The notes below the pieces were generated by a model. It worked only from the letters and a program-made list of their open reading frames with translations. It was not told where the DNA came from and did not search any database. This document shows positions 28,536 through 38,663 of a stretch of 64,000 nucleotides of DNA, piece after piece. The stretch covers positions 1,550,001 through 1,614,000 of the forward strand of contig NZ_CP059888.1 of the NCBI RefSeq assembly GCF_016469335.1, given 5' to 3'. The stretch comes from Flocculibacter collagenilyticus. Lineage in GTDB: Bacteria; Pseudomonadota; Gammaproteobacteria; Enterobacterales; Alteromonadaceae. The number at the start of each line of letters is the position of its first letter. Positions within the stretch are counted from its first letter, which is position 1. The position numbers and the translations under genes are program-made.

Positions 28536-31073
28536 ATGAATAAATTTACGTCAAAAGTTTCAGCTTGTATTGAGAAGTTATTACCAGTATTTGGTACTGA
28601 CGAATATGAAGATGTTTTTGCTCTTGTTGCGGGCGAGTTGACCGTGGGTGAACAGCACCTAGTTCATCATGAAGTACAACGACTAAAAGAGCCTTGCCAG
28701 CGAATCATCGATCTTCGTGAAGAAGTAAAAGGCGAGTGCCGTAAATTTGTATATGAAGGCCGTGTGCACTACATGGACCCGATCGCAATTGAAGTATTTA
28801 AAAAGGGATTAGAAAAGTACGGTGATTACTGTTTAGGTGTGTGGGATGAAGTCCATAATACTGAGAATAATTACCGAGTCATTGAGCGAAAACGCAAAGA
28901 AGCACTGGCTCAAGCCTTAGCATTTGAAAACTTAAGAAAAGCACAAAAGTTACAAGATCTACTGTTGCAGCAGCAAGATTTTAATGAAGATCATTATCCA
29001 TCATTTTTATTAGAGTTCGGTGCCTACTTAAGCCGACACGAAGAGCGAATGAACTTTGCGGTAGAAGCAAAGGTTAAACTATCAAAAAAAGTTACCATTG
29101 ACGCGACAACCCGAGATATTTCAGTAAATGGACTAAAGCTACGTATCACAGCCGCTCACGAAATAAATAAAGGTGATAAAGTTACCGTTACGCTATTAGG
29201 GTTAAATAAAGAATACAACCTTGCTTGCCCAGAGGGTATTGAATACGAAGTAAAGCAAGTGCTTTTTGTAGATGGTGCAATTTGGCTGGGACTAGAAAGA
29301 ACGTTCAGTGAGACTGACGATTTATTTACCGACTATATTAAGGGCTTTATTAAAGGTAATAAAAAGGTCTATAAAGTAGATTTAGAAAATGTGATTGATG
29401 CAGTGCTCAAAAAAGGCTATGAACAAGCGTTTTTTGCCCGAACACACTCGTTACCAATCTTTATTACCACTCACCCTGATAATGAGTTTCAAGCCTCGTT
29501 TGCACTGACTTCAGGTTATGCCGAAAATACATTACGTTATTGGAAAGATAAAAACTCTAGAATATTACTAGAAGATCTCCTCACACCAAGCTGGCTAAAA
29601 ACTTTTATTAAGACCAATAAAACAGAATGCACTTTGTTTAGTTTCAGTGTTCAAGGCAAGTTAGGTGTAAGACGTTATGCAGCGTTTTCTACCCAGTTGG
29701 AAAGCAATACTGCACTTAAAAATGTTTTTTGTAGCGTTGGGGCAAAAAAAGAAAGTTGGAAAACGTTCAAGATACAACTTATTTCATTATCGCCAGAAGA
29801 TTTAAAAACCAGATTTAAGCTTCCGCAAGTTGATGGTGATAAAAAGGATAAGGCTAGTTTAGCGGATAGCATGATGGGATTTGTTGAAAATATTTCTCAT
29901 TGTGTACTTATTAGTGATGTTACTGATAAAGCAGCGGCAAAAATCTATGCCAGCAAACCGTATGATAAAACTAAAGTTAAGTTATTAGCGGAACATGAAG
30001 TAGCTGCTAAACAGGTTGAATATAAACTAAAAAATATTCCAATTGGACTTGAAGAATTACGCAAAGAGCCTAGATACGTATACAAAACAAAAGCCATTAT
30101 ACAGGCTGGTAACAACAAGTTAGTGGCTACTACTTTAGATTTTTCCACGCAAGGTGTTAAATTAGAGGCGGGTAGCACCATTCCTTTAAATAAAGGGGAC
30201 ACACTGCACTTATCCTTTCCGTTATTACAAAAAATCACAAAAAAGCATCAGCTAGCAAATTTACCTTATGAGATAGTAGGGTTTGATAAAAATAAACGCA
30301 TCGTTTTTACCAAATCGATAGATACTGAAAACCATCAAGGCTCCAGCTTCTTTCATGATTTAATTGTTAAAAATCAAAATAAATTAAATATTGCGCAAGA
30401 GAGCGACAAAATTAGAGCGCTTTCTGTATTATTGAAAAGCATATATCAAAAAGCATTAGTTACAGTTCCTTTCTTTATTCACAATATCAATAAACAGTGC
30501 CGTTTAAATAAAATGATTGTCGCAAAAAATACGCCGCAATTATTGCATCAATTCGACTCAGATAAAATGTTGGGACAACTGAATTTAAAACCGTTAATTG
30601 ATAATGAATCGTTTAGCCAATTTATTAATCAGTTCAACAAGATTGTTAGTTTTGAGCAGAACTATACCTTCATTGATATGTATTTTTCACTAGCGGATGA
30701 TGGCAACAATTTACAAATTAGCTCTCAGCGTGACTTAAGCACATTAAGCGCTCGCAAAATGTTTGTTGATAGTGCATTACGAAAAGGGCAATTCCATTGT
30801 TGGCGCTTTTTTACAAGCCCAGTAAGTAAAGTTGAGCTAAACAATATAACCAATGAGTTACACTATATCAGCCAATACGCGCATTATAAGTCAGCAGAAT
30901 TAAACGATATCTTGTCTCATATAGCGGCTGTAGGTGAAGTTGTCGACATTAGTCAGCAGGTTATTGACTACTTAGGCATTAACACGGCGGAGATCATGAA
31001 AGTCGACAGTCACAGCTCAACAGATAAAGCGGCACCGGTAGAAGATGATGAGTTTGGTGGCATTCCTGGTTAA
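28536..31073 (+). CDS. Protein with two PilZ domains
   Basis: An 845-residue cytoplasmic protein with two PilZ-type c-di-GMP-binding domains. The first has RHEER near residue 167 and DISVNG about 25-30 residues later. The second has RKEPR near 509 and DFSTQG. Both match RxxxR and (D/N)xSxxG. The first 150 residues are helical and charged (possible coiled coil), and the regions between and after the domains match nothing I know. It stands alone and converges on the sap operon. It may be an effector for c-di-GMP, for which this window also encodes a LapD-like protein. Confidence 0.85.
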   Translation: MNKFTSKVSACIEKLLPVFGTDEYEDVFALVAGELTVGEQHLVHHEVQRLKEPCQRIIDLREEVKGECRKFVYEGRVHYMDPIAIEVFKKGLEKYGDYCLGVWDEVHNTENNYRVIERKRKEALAQALAFENLRKAQKLQDLLLQQQDFNEDHYPSFLLEFGAYLSRHEERMNFAVEAKVKLSKKVTIDATTRDISVNGLKLRITAAHEINKGDKVTVTLLGLNKEYNLACPEGIEYEVKQVLFVDGAIWLGLERTFSETDDLFTDYIKGFIKGNKKVYKVDLENVIDAVLKKGYEQAFFARTHSLPIFITTHPDNEFQASFALTSGYAENTLRYWKDKNSRILLEDLLTPSWLKTFIKTNKTECTLFSFSVQGKLGVRRYAAFSTQLESNTALKNVFCSVGAKKESWKTFKIQLISLSPEDLKTRFKLPQVDGDKKDKASLADSMMGFVENISHCVLISDVTDKAAAKIYASKPYDKTKVKLLAEHEVAAKQVEYKLKNIPIGLEELRKEPRYVYKTKAIIQAGNNKLVATTLDFSTQGVKLEAGSTIPLNKGDTLHLSFPLLQKITKKHQLANLPYEIVGFDKNKRIVFTKSIDTENHQGSSFFHDLIVKNQNKLNIAQESDKIRALSVLLKSIYQKALVTVPFFIHNINKQCRLNKMIVAKNTPQLLHQFDSDKMLGQLNLKPLIDNESFSQFINQFNKIVSFEQNYTFIDMYFSLADDGNNLQISSQRDLSTLSARKMFVDSALRKGQFHCWRFFTSPVSKVELNNITNELHYISQYAHYKSAELNDILSHIAAVGEVVDISQQVIDYLGINTAEIMKVDSHSSTDKAAPVEDDEFGGIPG

Positions 31074-31093
31074 TTAAATTAAAACGTTGAAAG

Positions 31094-31861
31094 TTAATAA
31101 TTCTGACTCGTTAATAATCGCTGAGTATATTTATGCTGGGGGCATGCGAATACAGTTTCAGTCACGCCTTGTTCAATCGTTTCACCTTCGTGCAACACGA
31201 GTACCTTATCGCTAATATGTTTTACTAAGCCAAGTTGATGAGTGACGAGTATATAGGAAAGGTTTTTTTTCTCTTGTAAGTCCAACAGTAAGTTAATAAT
31301 TTGAGCACGTACAGATGGGTCAAGCGATGCAAGGGCTTCATCTAGTACTAGCACTTGTGGATCTAAAATGAGTGCTCGTGCTAGTGCAACACGTTGAAGT
31401 TGCCCTCCTGAAAACATGTGAGGGTAGAAGGTGCGGTGATCACTTAGCAGGCCAACCGTTAATAGGGTTTCTTTTATTTTTTCTTTACGCTCAACAGCGT
31501 TTAATTTGGTGTTTAGCTTTAATACTTCTGATAGCGTTTTGCCTACCGTTAAACTTGGGTTCAGTGATTTATTTGCGTCTTGAAAGATTAATCTTATATT
31601 TCTTGCCCATTTTGCGCGTTTAGACGAGCTAAGGGCTTTCCCTTCAAGAAAAACGTCACCAGAGGTTGGTTTGTCGGCACCAGAAATGATTTTAGCTAAA
31701 GAACTTTTACCTGAGCCAGTTTCACCCACTATGGCAATGGTTTCGCCTTTTTCTAATACAAAGCTGGTAGGTAAAACCGCTTTAACGACTTTTTTGTTAA
31801 GAAACCCTTTACTGTAATAGTAATCTTTAGAAAGCGATTTAACTTCAAGAAAATGATTCAT
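31094..31861 (-). CDS. sapF: Sap ABC transporter ATP-binding protein SapF
   Basis: A 255-residue ABC ATPase with Walker A GETGSGKS, signature FSGGQLQRVALARAL and Walker B VLVLDEA. It pairs with SapD to energise the SapBC permease. Sap transporters are linked to antimicrobial-peptide resistance in several pathogens and to putrescine export in E. coli. The start overlaps the sapD stop by four bases (ATGA). It is the last gene of pspF-sapABCDF. Confidence 0.93.
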   Translation of the reverse strand: MNHFLEVKSLSKDYYYSKGFLNKKVVKAVLPTSFVLEKGETIAIVGETGSGKSSLAKIISGADKPTSGDVFLEGKALSSSKRAKWARNIRLIFQDANKSLNPSLTVGKTLSEVLKLNTKLNAVERKEKIKETLLTVGLLSDHRTFYPHMFSGGQLQRVALARALILDPQVLVLDEALASLDPSVRAQIINLLLDLQEKKNLSYILVTHQLGLVKHISDKVLVLHEGETIEQGVTETVFACPQHKYTQRLLTSQNY

Positions 31862-32868
31862 TTAACTTTCTTCTTAGAAACTATGTTCTGATTAAGTGGA
31901 AAATGACAGCTCACATAATGATTTTGAATCTTACGCATGCTTGGTGTTTCCACACATGTTTTTTGTGCTTGTGGACAACGAGGCCCTAAACGGCAGCCAA
32001 TAGGTAAATGTTGTAATGTTGGTATAGTGCCTTTCAGTGTATAAAGTCTGCTTTTGTGTTCAATATTTTTGCGAAAGTCAGGCACGCTTTTAATCAGTGC
32101 TTGGGTATAAGGGTGAAAAGGCTGATTAAATATTTGCTCTGTAGTGCCGGATTCAACCAACTGCCCACAATATAAAACGCTTATTGAGTGTGTCCAACTG
32201 GTAATCGTTTCTAAATCATGGCTGATTAAAATAATAGACATATTCTTCAGTTGGTTAAGGCTCTTTAGTAATCTGAAAATTTGCGCCTGTGTCGCACTTT
32301 CTAGCGCAGTTGTAGGTTCGTCTGCAATAAGTAGTTTCGGCTTTTTAGCGATTGCGATAGCAATCATTATTTTTTGACACACACCTTCAGATAGTTCATG
32401 TGGGTAGGAGCGAATAACTTCAACATGATTCTTAATGCCCACTTTGTGGAGCAGCGCTTCTGTTTTCTTTTTTCGGTATGCTTTGCGCCCTAAATAGCTA
32501 CATTCACCATCAGATACTGGAATGGCTTCTTCTAATTGTTCACCAACCAGTGCAGTAGGATCAAGACAGCGACTCGGCTCTTGATAAATCATTGCGACAT
32601 CGCGGCTGATTATTTCTCTGCGCTTTTCTGGCGTTAAGTGCATTAAATCTTCACCTTGCCAGTGTAACCTGTCTGCGGTTACATCCCAACGTTGGTTTAG
32701 CACACCTACAATGGCTTTAGCAATTAAGCTTTTGCCTGAACCTGACTCGCCAACTAGCCCTCTCACTTCGCCTTCTTTAAGTGAAAAGTTTACTTTATCA
32801 ACTGCTCGGATAGACCCTTCAGGGGTTTTCAGTTCAATAGTAAGGTTTCGTATATCTAATAACAGCAT
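31858..32868 (-). CDS. sapD: Sap ABC transporter ATP-binding protein SapD
   Basis: A 336-residue ABC ATPase of the oligopeptide/dipeptide class. Walker A is GESGSGKS and Walker B LLIADEP. The C-loop reads LSEGVCQKIMIA instead of LSGGQ, a departure recalled for SapD proteins. The C-terminal oligopeptide-transporter extension has CRLGPRCPQAQKTC. The start overlaps the sapC stop (TAATG). Confidence 0.93.
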   Translation of the reverse strand: MLLLDIRNLTIELKTPEGSIRAVDKVNFSLKEGEVRGLVGESGSGKSLIAKAIVGVLNQRWDVTADRLHWQGEDLMHLTPEKRREIISRDVAMIYQEPSRCLDPTALVGEQLEEAIPVSDGECSYLGRKAYRKKKTEALLHKVGIKNHVEVIRSYPHELSEGVCQKIMIAIAIAKKPKLLIADEPTTALESATQAQIFRLLKSLNQLKNMSIILISHDLETITSWTHSISVLYCGQLVESGTTEQIFNQPFHPYTQALIKSVPDFRKNIEHKSRLYTLKGTIPTLQHLPIGCRLGPRCPQAQKTCVETPSMRKIQNHYVSCHFPLNQNIVSKKKVK

Positions 32869-33761
32869 TAACTTTCTCTTCTGCGCTTTAACGCATCTCT
32901 TAAGCCATCACCTACTAAATTTGTAGAGAATACACTGATGAAAATCATAATGCCGGGCAGTGCTACAGTCCAAGGCGCAATGGATAATAAATCTAAACTG
33001 TCAGCAAGCATTGCTCCCCATTCAGAAAGAGGTGGATGCGCGCCTAAACCTAAAAAGCCAAGCGCGGTAATGTCAAGTATGGCAGATGAAATAGCCATGG
33101 TTGCAACGATGACCAGTGTTTCAAAAATATTAGGGAAAATACCCACGAACAAGACTTTTAATGGAGACGCACCGTCCATTTTATAAGCGGTAACATAGTC
33201 TTTTTGTAGCTCTTCTTGCACACTATTTCTGATTGAATGAATAAATTGTGGCAATAATGCAAGGATGACAGCCCATACGGTATTCAGCAGGCCGGGGCCA
33301 AGAATCGCGACAATGATAATTGCGATCAATAAAGACGGGATTGATAATGCAATATCTAATATATGGTTTAGAAAGCTGGATTTAACCCCTTTACTCAAAC
33401 CTGCTAAGGAACCTAATATTAGGCCAATTATCATTGCACACAGTACCGATAAGATACTTAACCCGAACGTGTAACTTGTACCAACTAATAGTCTTGAAAA
33501 GATATCACGGCCTAAATCATCCGTGCCAAATAAGTAGTTAACTTGCCCGTTTACGACCCAAGAAGGTGGCATAAGCAAGATATCACTGTTGTTAGCATTA
33601 GGATCGTAGGGTGAAATGACAGGCGCCCAAATAGCAATAAGCAGTAGTAGCGTGAAACACCATAAGCCTAATAGTGCTAAATGATTTTTCTTAAAATTAT
33701 TCCATAATTGCTCGAATGGAGAGAGGTTATATTCTTCGTAATAAAGCTTAAATTTAGCCAT
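32868..33761 (-). CDS. sapC: Sap ABC transporter permease SapC
   Basis: A 297-residue inner-membrane permease of the DppC/OppC type: one N-terminal segment, a periplasmic loop with YLFGTDDLGRDIFSRLLVGTSYT, then five more segments. The EAA-type loop near GFLGLGAHPPLSEWGAML contacts the ATPases. It overlaps sapB by eight bases and sapD by one. Confidence 0.94.
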   Translation of the reverse strand: MAKFKLYYEEYNLSPFEQLWNNFKKNHLALLGLWCFTLLLLIAIWAPVISPYDPNANNSDILLMPPSWVVNGQVNYLFGTDDLGRDIFSRLLVGTSYTFGLSILSVLCAMIIGLILGSLAGLSKGVKSSFLNHILDIALSIPSLLIAIIIVAILGPGLLNTVWAVILALLPQFIHSIRNSVQEELQKDYVTAYKMDGASPLKVLFVGIFPNIFETLVIVATMAISSAILDITALGFLGLGAHPPLSEWGAMLADSLDLLSIAPWTVALPGIMIFISVFSTNLVGDGLRDALKRRRES

Positions 33762-34779
33762 GGTTACGCTTCCGTGTTAGCGGGTTCAAGATAGAATGAA
33801 CACTATCAGCAAGAATTGAAGCAATAATGACGAATGATGAAACAGCCAATAGACCCCCTTGTATAGCAGGAAAGTCTCGCTGATAAATGCTATCAACCAG
33901 CCAACGGCCAATGCCCGGCCACGAGAATATTACTTCAGTTAACATCGCCAAAGTGATTAGCGTACTGAATTGTAAGCCAATTTGGCGGATCACGGGCAGT
34001 AAAGCGTTACGCAAGCCATGCCTAAATAAAACCTGCATACGAGACAAGCCTTTTGCTCTGGCCGTTTTAATGTATTGTGTTTCCAACACTTCTAGCATGG
34101 AGTCTCGAGTAAACCTTATCAATACGGTGGTAGGGAAGGTGGCAAGAATAACCGTTGGTAATAACAAATGTTTAAGTGCATCCAGCAATGCTTCATGTCG
34201 ATAACCAACATCGGCTAATAATATGTCGGGTATCATAAATCCTGTTTTTGCCGGAATTTCATAAAGTAGGGATATTCTGCCAGACATAGGTAGCCAGCCT
34301 AAATGTAAGCAAAAGAGCATAATAAGCAGTAAAGCCCACCAGAAAATAGGCATGGAATAGCCTATTAGCGTAGAGTATTTAATCAAATAATCGGGAAACT
34401 TATTGTGCTTGGATGCAGCAATAATACCGATTGGTACTCCTACAAACATCGACACTAACAAGGCATAAAACGAAAGTTCGAAGGTTGCAGGTAAAAAACG
34501 CAAGATCTCATCAAAAACAGGGGTTTGACTACTAAAAGATAAACCTAAGTCCCCATTTAATACGTGACCCAAGTAAGTAAAATATTGTGTAATGACCGAG
34601 TCGTTAATGTTGTACTTTTGCTCCAAAAACTCGATATCGGCGTATTCAATGGTTTGGTACCCACTTAAATTACTTAGTGGTTCACCCGGAAATAAATAGC
34701 TAAGCGAAAAAGCAAACACGGTAATTGAGAATACGACAAAAAAGAATAGGAAAATACGGCGTAAAATATAATAAGCCAT
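33754..34779 (-). CDS. sapB: Sap ABC transporter permease SapB
   Basis: A 341-residue permease of the DppB/OppB type with about six membrane segments. The binding-protein-dependent signature lies near ARAKGLSRMQVLFRHGLRNALLPV. It forms the membrane channel with SapC. Its ATG overlaps the sapA stop (TAATG). Confidence 0.94.
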   Translation of the reverse strand: MAYYILRRIFLFFFVVFSITVFAFSLSYLFPGEPLSNLSGYQTIEYADIEFLEQKYNINDSVITQYFTYLGHVLNGDLGLSFSSQTPVFDEILRFLPATFELSFYALLVSMFVGVPIGIIAASKHNKFPDYLIKYSTLIGYSMPIFWWALLLIMLFCLHLGWLPMSGRISLLYEIPAKTGFMIPDILLADVGYRHEALLDALKHLLLPTVILATFPTTVLIRFTRDSMLEVLETQYIKTARAKGLSRMQVLFRHGLRNALLPVIRQIGLQFSTLITLAMLTEVIFSWPGIGRWLVDSIYQRDFPAIQGGLLAVSSFVIIASILADSVHSILNPLTRKRNHG

Positions 34780-36389
34780 TATTTCTTCCTTACTTGTTCG
34801 AAAGATAAACCACCATAGGGTGAAATCGTTAACCCTTCGATATCTGATTGTTGCGCTTGAAAGCGTAATGAGTGCGCGATGCTGTAAAGGGGCAACTCGT
34901 CAGCTAAAATTTCTTGGGCCTGATAGTAAAGGGCAGTGCGCTCATCTAAATCAGTGGTTGTGCGTGCTTTTACTAGTAAGTTATCAAACTCTTCATGACA
35001 CCAGCCACTGCGATTACTCCCAGTGATGGCAGCCGCACAGCTTAACAGTGGACTAAAAAAATTATCGGGATCTGGATTATCAGCAGACCAGCCGATTAAT
35101 ACAGAATCGTGTTGATTTTCAGCAAGTTTACGGCGAAACGTACTCCACTCGTAATTAACAATATTGGCAGTAATGCCAATTTTATTTAAGTCTGCCTGAA
35201 TTAACTCGGCCATTTTGGTGGCGTTAGGGTTATAAACACGCTGCACGGGCATGGCCCAAATGTCCATGGTAAAGCCGTCTTCTAATCCCGCTTTTTTAAG
35301 TAAATTTCTAGCTTTATCCGGATCGTAGTAATAGTCGCTTAAGGTGTTTTTAAACGCCCATGAGCTTGGCGGTAATATTGAATTAGCATACTGAGCTTGC
35401 CCATAATAAACCGCTTGTAAAATAGCATCTTTATCGATGCCATATGCTAGCGCTTTGCGAACCAGCGGATTACTAAATGGTGCTTTAGAGGTATTGAATG
35501 CCCAGAAGCCTACATTCAAATTGGCTTCGCGCTGTACAGTTATCTCTTCATTTAATTCAAGTAATGAAAGTTGCGAGTGAACTGGGTAAGCAACCACATC
35601 ACATTCTTTGGTGAGTAGCTTTGCCATGCGATTACTGGTTTGAACGGTAATGTCGAATACCAGCTGGCTTAGAAAAACATTATTCTTCCAATATTTTTCG
35701 TGATCGTAAAACCGCACCAATACATTAGGTTTATATTCTTTAAACTTGAACGGGCCTGTGCCAATAGGGTAACTGTCCAGCAATTCTGGCTGCTCAATTT
35801 CCAGTAAATGATCGGCATATTCTTTTGAAAGAAGCACCGCAAAATCAGTAGATAAGTTAGATAAAAAAGTGTTATCTGGTCGGTATAGTTCAAAGACTAC
35901 GGTGTAGTCATCAATTTTTTTAATATTTGAAACAAGCGCTGCAAATCGCACACTTTGGAAAAATGGGTAATTACCGCCATTTACGTAATGGTACTCGTTG
36001 TAATTATCTAAAATCCGATTAAATGAAAAGATAACATCGTCGGCGTTAAATTTTCTTGTAGGGGTAAAATAGTCGGTTGAATGGAATTCGACGTCATCGC
36101 GTAAAAAGAATGTGTAGCGGGTACCATCTGCCGAAACGTCCCACCGTTCAGCCAGTTCAGGATTAAAGCGACCACTGACGGGGGCCAAACCAATTAATCG
36201 ATTATAAAGCTGATGAGCGATAATATCGATTGTGGTGCCAGAAGTAACTAGCTGCGGGTTGAAGGTTTCTGGTGTACCTTCAGAACAATAAATTAGCCCG
36301 TTTTTATCTATAGAGTCTTTATGAGAAGAGGGAGTGCACGCTGTTCCACACAGTAAAACAGCGAGCATTGTAAAAAAATTAAACTTCAT
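34779..36389 (-). CDS. sapA: Sap transporter periplasmic solute-binding protein SapA
   Basis: A 536-residue extracellular solute-binding protein of family 5 (dipeptide/oligopeptide type). The N-terminus is hydrophobic and ends in GTAC, a lipobox, so it is likely a lipoprotein in the periplasm. Family features include LVTSGTTIDIIAHQLYNRL and WDVSADGTRYTFFLRDDVEFH. I chose the ATG at 36389; a TTG one codon earlier is possible. The pspF stop and sapA start share a base (TGATG), with GAGG just upstream, so translation is coupled. Confidence 0.93.
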   Translation of the reverse strand: MKFNFFTMLAVLLCGTACTPSSHKDSIDKNGLIYCSEGTPETFNPQLVTSGTTIDIIAHQLYNRLIGLAPVSGRFNPELAERWDVSADGTRYTFFLRDDVEFHSTDYFTPTRKFNADDVIFSFNRILDNYNEYHYVNGGNYPFFQSVRFAALVSNIKKIDDYTVVFELYRPDNTFLSNLSTDFAVLLSKEYADHLLEIEQPELLDSYPIGTGPFKFKEYKPNVLVRFYDHEKYWKNNVFLSQLVFDITVQTSNRMAKLLTKECDVVAYPVHSQLSLLELNEEITVQREANLNVGFWAFNTSKAPFSNPLVRKALAYGIDKDAILQAVYYGQAQYANSILPPSSWAFKNTLSDYYYDPDKARNLLKKAGLEDGFTMDIWAMPVQRVYNPNATKMAELIQADLNKIGITANIVNYEWSTFRRKLAENQHDSVLIGWSADNPDPDNFFSPLLSCAAAITGSNRSGWCHEEFDNLLVKARTTTDLDERTALYYQAQEILADELPLYSIAHSLRFQAQQSDIEGLTISPYGGLSFEQVRKK

Positions 36390-37522
36390 CAAGCCTCTTC
36401 TTTTTGGTCATTTTCAAGCAAATTGTATTTTTTAAGATAACCACGTAATTGATGGTAGGTTAAATTTAAATTTTCAGCTGTCTTTTTCTGGTTAAATTGA
36501 CTGTGTGCCAGTGCATTTTGTATCAATTCAATTTCATAATCACATGATAACTGTTTAAGATCGATAGGGAAACTGCTAGTTAAATTTGCTCTTGATAAAC
36601 TTGCAGATTGATTATTATTTGTAGACGCGTCAGCGTGATTTTCCACAGCATTATTTTGCTGGCCGCTAACATTAGAAGGTGATGCGGCGGACGGGTTTGA
36701 TTGAACCCTATCTTGAGTTTTTACTCGGCCAGTAGGCCTAAATTTAGAATCAAAGGGGTCAACAATAATTTCGTGTACAGGAACGTGGGGGTTATTACTA
36801 CGATATACACTTCGCTCAACCACATTTTTTAATTCACGAATATTACCTGGCCAATCGTAATTTAGTAGCACCTCTTTTGCTTTACGACTAAAGCCACTAA
36901 ATAACTCCCACTCTAAGTCCCTAGCCATATTAATCGCAAAATGTTCCGCTAAAAGCAATATATCATCTTGGCGCTCGCGCAGAGGTGGTAGTGTTATTAC
37001 GTCAAATGCTAGTCGATCAAGTAAGTCAGAACGAAATTCGCCAATGTCTGCTAAATAAGGTAAATCTTCGTTAGTTGCACAGACTAAACGTGCATCTGAA
37101 CGAACCGTTTTGTTTCCGCCTACGCGTTCAAATTCACCATATTCAATGACCCGCAATAACTTTTCTTGAATAAGGCCGGAGGTATTCGCTAATTCATCTA
37201 AAAATAATGTGCCGCCGTCAGCCCGTTCAAAGCGGCCTTCGTGTTTTTTTCCTGCACCGGTAAATGCGCCAGACTCATGACCAAATAGCTCAGACTCTAA
37301 TAAGTTCTCATTTAGTGCAGCACAGTTGAGTTTTACGTAGTTCTTATCCCAACGTTGAGATAAATAATGAAGACGAGCAGCAATTAACTCTTTACCAGTA
37401 CCTCGTTCACCAATAATTAAAACGGGTTTATCCAACGGAGCGATTTGAGATATTTGCTCTAATACTTCTAAGAAACTATTCGACTGCCCAAGTAAGTTGT
37501 CTTGTTGGCGAAATCTACTCAT
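36389..37522 (-). CDS. pspF: Phage-shock-protein transcriptional activator PspF
   Basis: A 377-residue sigma-54 enhancer-binding protein without a receiver domain. The AAA+ domain has Walker A GERGTGKE, the sigma-54 contact loop GAFTGA and Walker B GGTLFLDE. The C-terminal Fis-type helix-turn-helix is NQKKTAENLNLTYHQLRGYLKKY. A linker of about 50 residues rich in Asn, Ser and Gln (about 265-320) makes it longer than the E. coli protein (about 325 aa). It lies divergently from pspA and is the first gene of a run with sapABCDF. PspA normally holds PspF inactive until the membrane is stressed. Confidence 0.95.
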   Translation of the reverse strand: MSRFRQQDNLLGQSNSFLEVLEQISQIAPLDKPVLIIGERGTGKELIAARLHYLSQRWDKNYVKLNCAALNENLLESELFGHESGAFTGAGKKHEGRFERADGGTLFLDELANTSGLIQEKLLRVIEYGEFERVGGNKTVRSDARLVCATNEDLPYLADIGEFRSDLLDRLAFDVITLPPLRERQDDILLLAEHFAINMARDLEWELFSGFSRKAKEVLLNYDWPGNIRELKNVVERSVYRSNNPHVPVHEIIVDPFDSKFRPTGRVKTQDRVQSNPSAASPSNVSGQQNNAVENHADASTNNNQSASLSRANLTSSFPIDLKQLSCDYEIELIQNALAHSQFNQKKTAENLNLTYHQLRGYLKKYNLLENDQKEEA

Positions 37523-37649
37523 GTGCTTTCCATAACTAATTAGCGAAAATGACTAATAAGTAGTGTATTTTATAAATCAAATAACTTAAAGTATTTTTAT
37601 TATTTCTTTAAAACTCAATAAAATCATGGTTTTATATTTTTTAGTCAAT

Positions 37650-37665
37650 TTGGCAAGATATCTGT
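37650..37665 (+). promoter_or_regulatory. Candidate sigma-54 promoter of pspABC
   Basis: TTGGCAAGATATCTGT has GG and the -12 G in the required GG-N10-G spacing; the -12 dinucleotide is GT rather than the usual GC. It sits 63 bases before the pspA start, facing it. Context (a PspF gene next door) strongly supports the call. Confidence 0.7.
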
Positions 37666-37727
37666 ATATATAAATCAGGAAATTTTTATTATTCCCAATA
37701 TTCTTCAAAATAAAAGAGGTAACAATT

Positions 37728-38390
37728 ATGGGTATTTTTTCGCGTTTTACAGATATTGTAAATTCAAACATTAATTCGTTACTTGATAAGGCAGAAGACC
37801 CTGAGAAAATGGTCAGATTGATCATTCAAGAGATGGAAGACACGTTAGTTGAAGTGCGTTCTACGTCAGCAAAAACCATTGCAAGTAAAAAAGAATTAAC
37901 AAGAAAAATCACAAAATTAGAGCAAGAAGCTGAAGATTGGCAAAGCAAAGCAGAGCTTGCATTATCGAAAGATAGAGAAGACTTGGCGCGTGCTGCATTA
38001 ATGGAAAAACAAAAAGCGGTTGATTATGCTTCTGCAGTAAAAGAAGAATTAGCGCACATTGAAGAGCATATCATGAAGCTTCAAGCTGAAACGAGCCAGC
38101 TGCAAGACAAACTATCAGACGCTAAAGCTCGTCAAAAATCCATTCTACTAAGACAACAAACAGTGAGTAGTCGTCTTGGGGTGAAAAAGAATTTAGGCAG
38201 CAGTAAAGTAGAAGGTGCACTTTCACGCTTTGAAAGTTACGAAAGAAAGATTGACAATTTAGAAGCTCAGGTAGAATCTTATGATATGGGTAAAAAGTCG
38301 TTAGCAAATGAAATTGCTGAATTAGAGGCTGACGAGTCGATTGAAAATGAGCTTGAAGCGTTAAAAAGCAAAATGAACTCGAAAAAATAA
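37728..38390 (+). CDS. pspA: Phage shock protein A
   Basis: A 220-residue, almost entirely coiled-coil protein of the PspA/IM30 (ESCRT-III-like) family. It binds the inner membrane under stress and, when free, inhibits PspF. The N-terminal amphipathic helix MGIFSRFTDIVNSNINSLLDKAEDPEKM is diagnostic. Residues 25-150 are the two long helices of the family. AGAGG lies eight bases before the ATG. It is first in pspABC. Confidence 0.97.
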   Translation: MGIFSRFTDIVNSNINSLLDKAEDPEKMVRLIIQEMEDTLVEVRSTSAKTIASKKELTRKITKLEQEAEDWQSKAELALSKDREDLARAALMEKQKAVDYASAVKEELAHIEEHIMKLQAETSQLQDKLSDAKARQKSILLRQQTVSSRLGVKKNLGSSKVEGALSRFESYERKIDNLEAQVESYDMGKKSLANEIAELEADESIENELEALKSKMNSKK

Positions 38391-38423
38391 GCCACTAACA
38401 ATAGATAAATCAAGGAGAGAAGT

Positions 38424-38663
38424 ATGGATTCCGATATCGTAATGTTTCTAACACTGCCAATCATCATTTTTATGATATTTGTTGCACCAATTTGGTTGAT
38501 TATGCACTACCGCAGTAAGAAACAATTAAACCAAGGCTTGTCAGAAACTGACTATGCAAAATTGAATGACTTGGCAAGAAAAGCTGAAAAAATGGCTGAA
38601 AGAATTAAAACATTAGAAGCTATTTTAGATGAAGAAAGCCCGCAATGGAGGGCAAAGGGATGA
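38424..38663 (+). CDS. pspB: Phage shock protein B
   Basis: A 79-residue protein with one N-terminal membrane segment (about 5-27) and a cytoplasmic helical tail ending ILDEESPQWR, the family hallmark. With PspC it senses membrane stress and draws PspA away from PspF. A good AGGAGAG site precedes it. Its stop overlaps the pspC start. Confidence 0.95.
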   Translation: MDSDIVMFLTLPIIIFMIFVAPIWLIMHYRSKKQLNQGLSETDYAKLNDLARKAEKMAERIKTLEAILDEESPQWRAKG

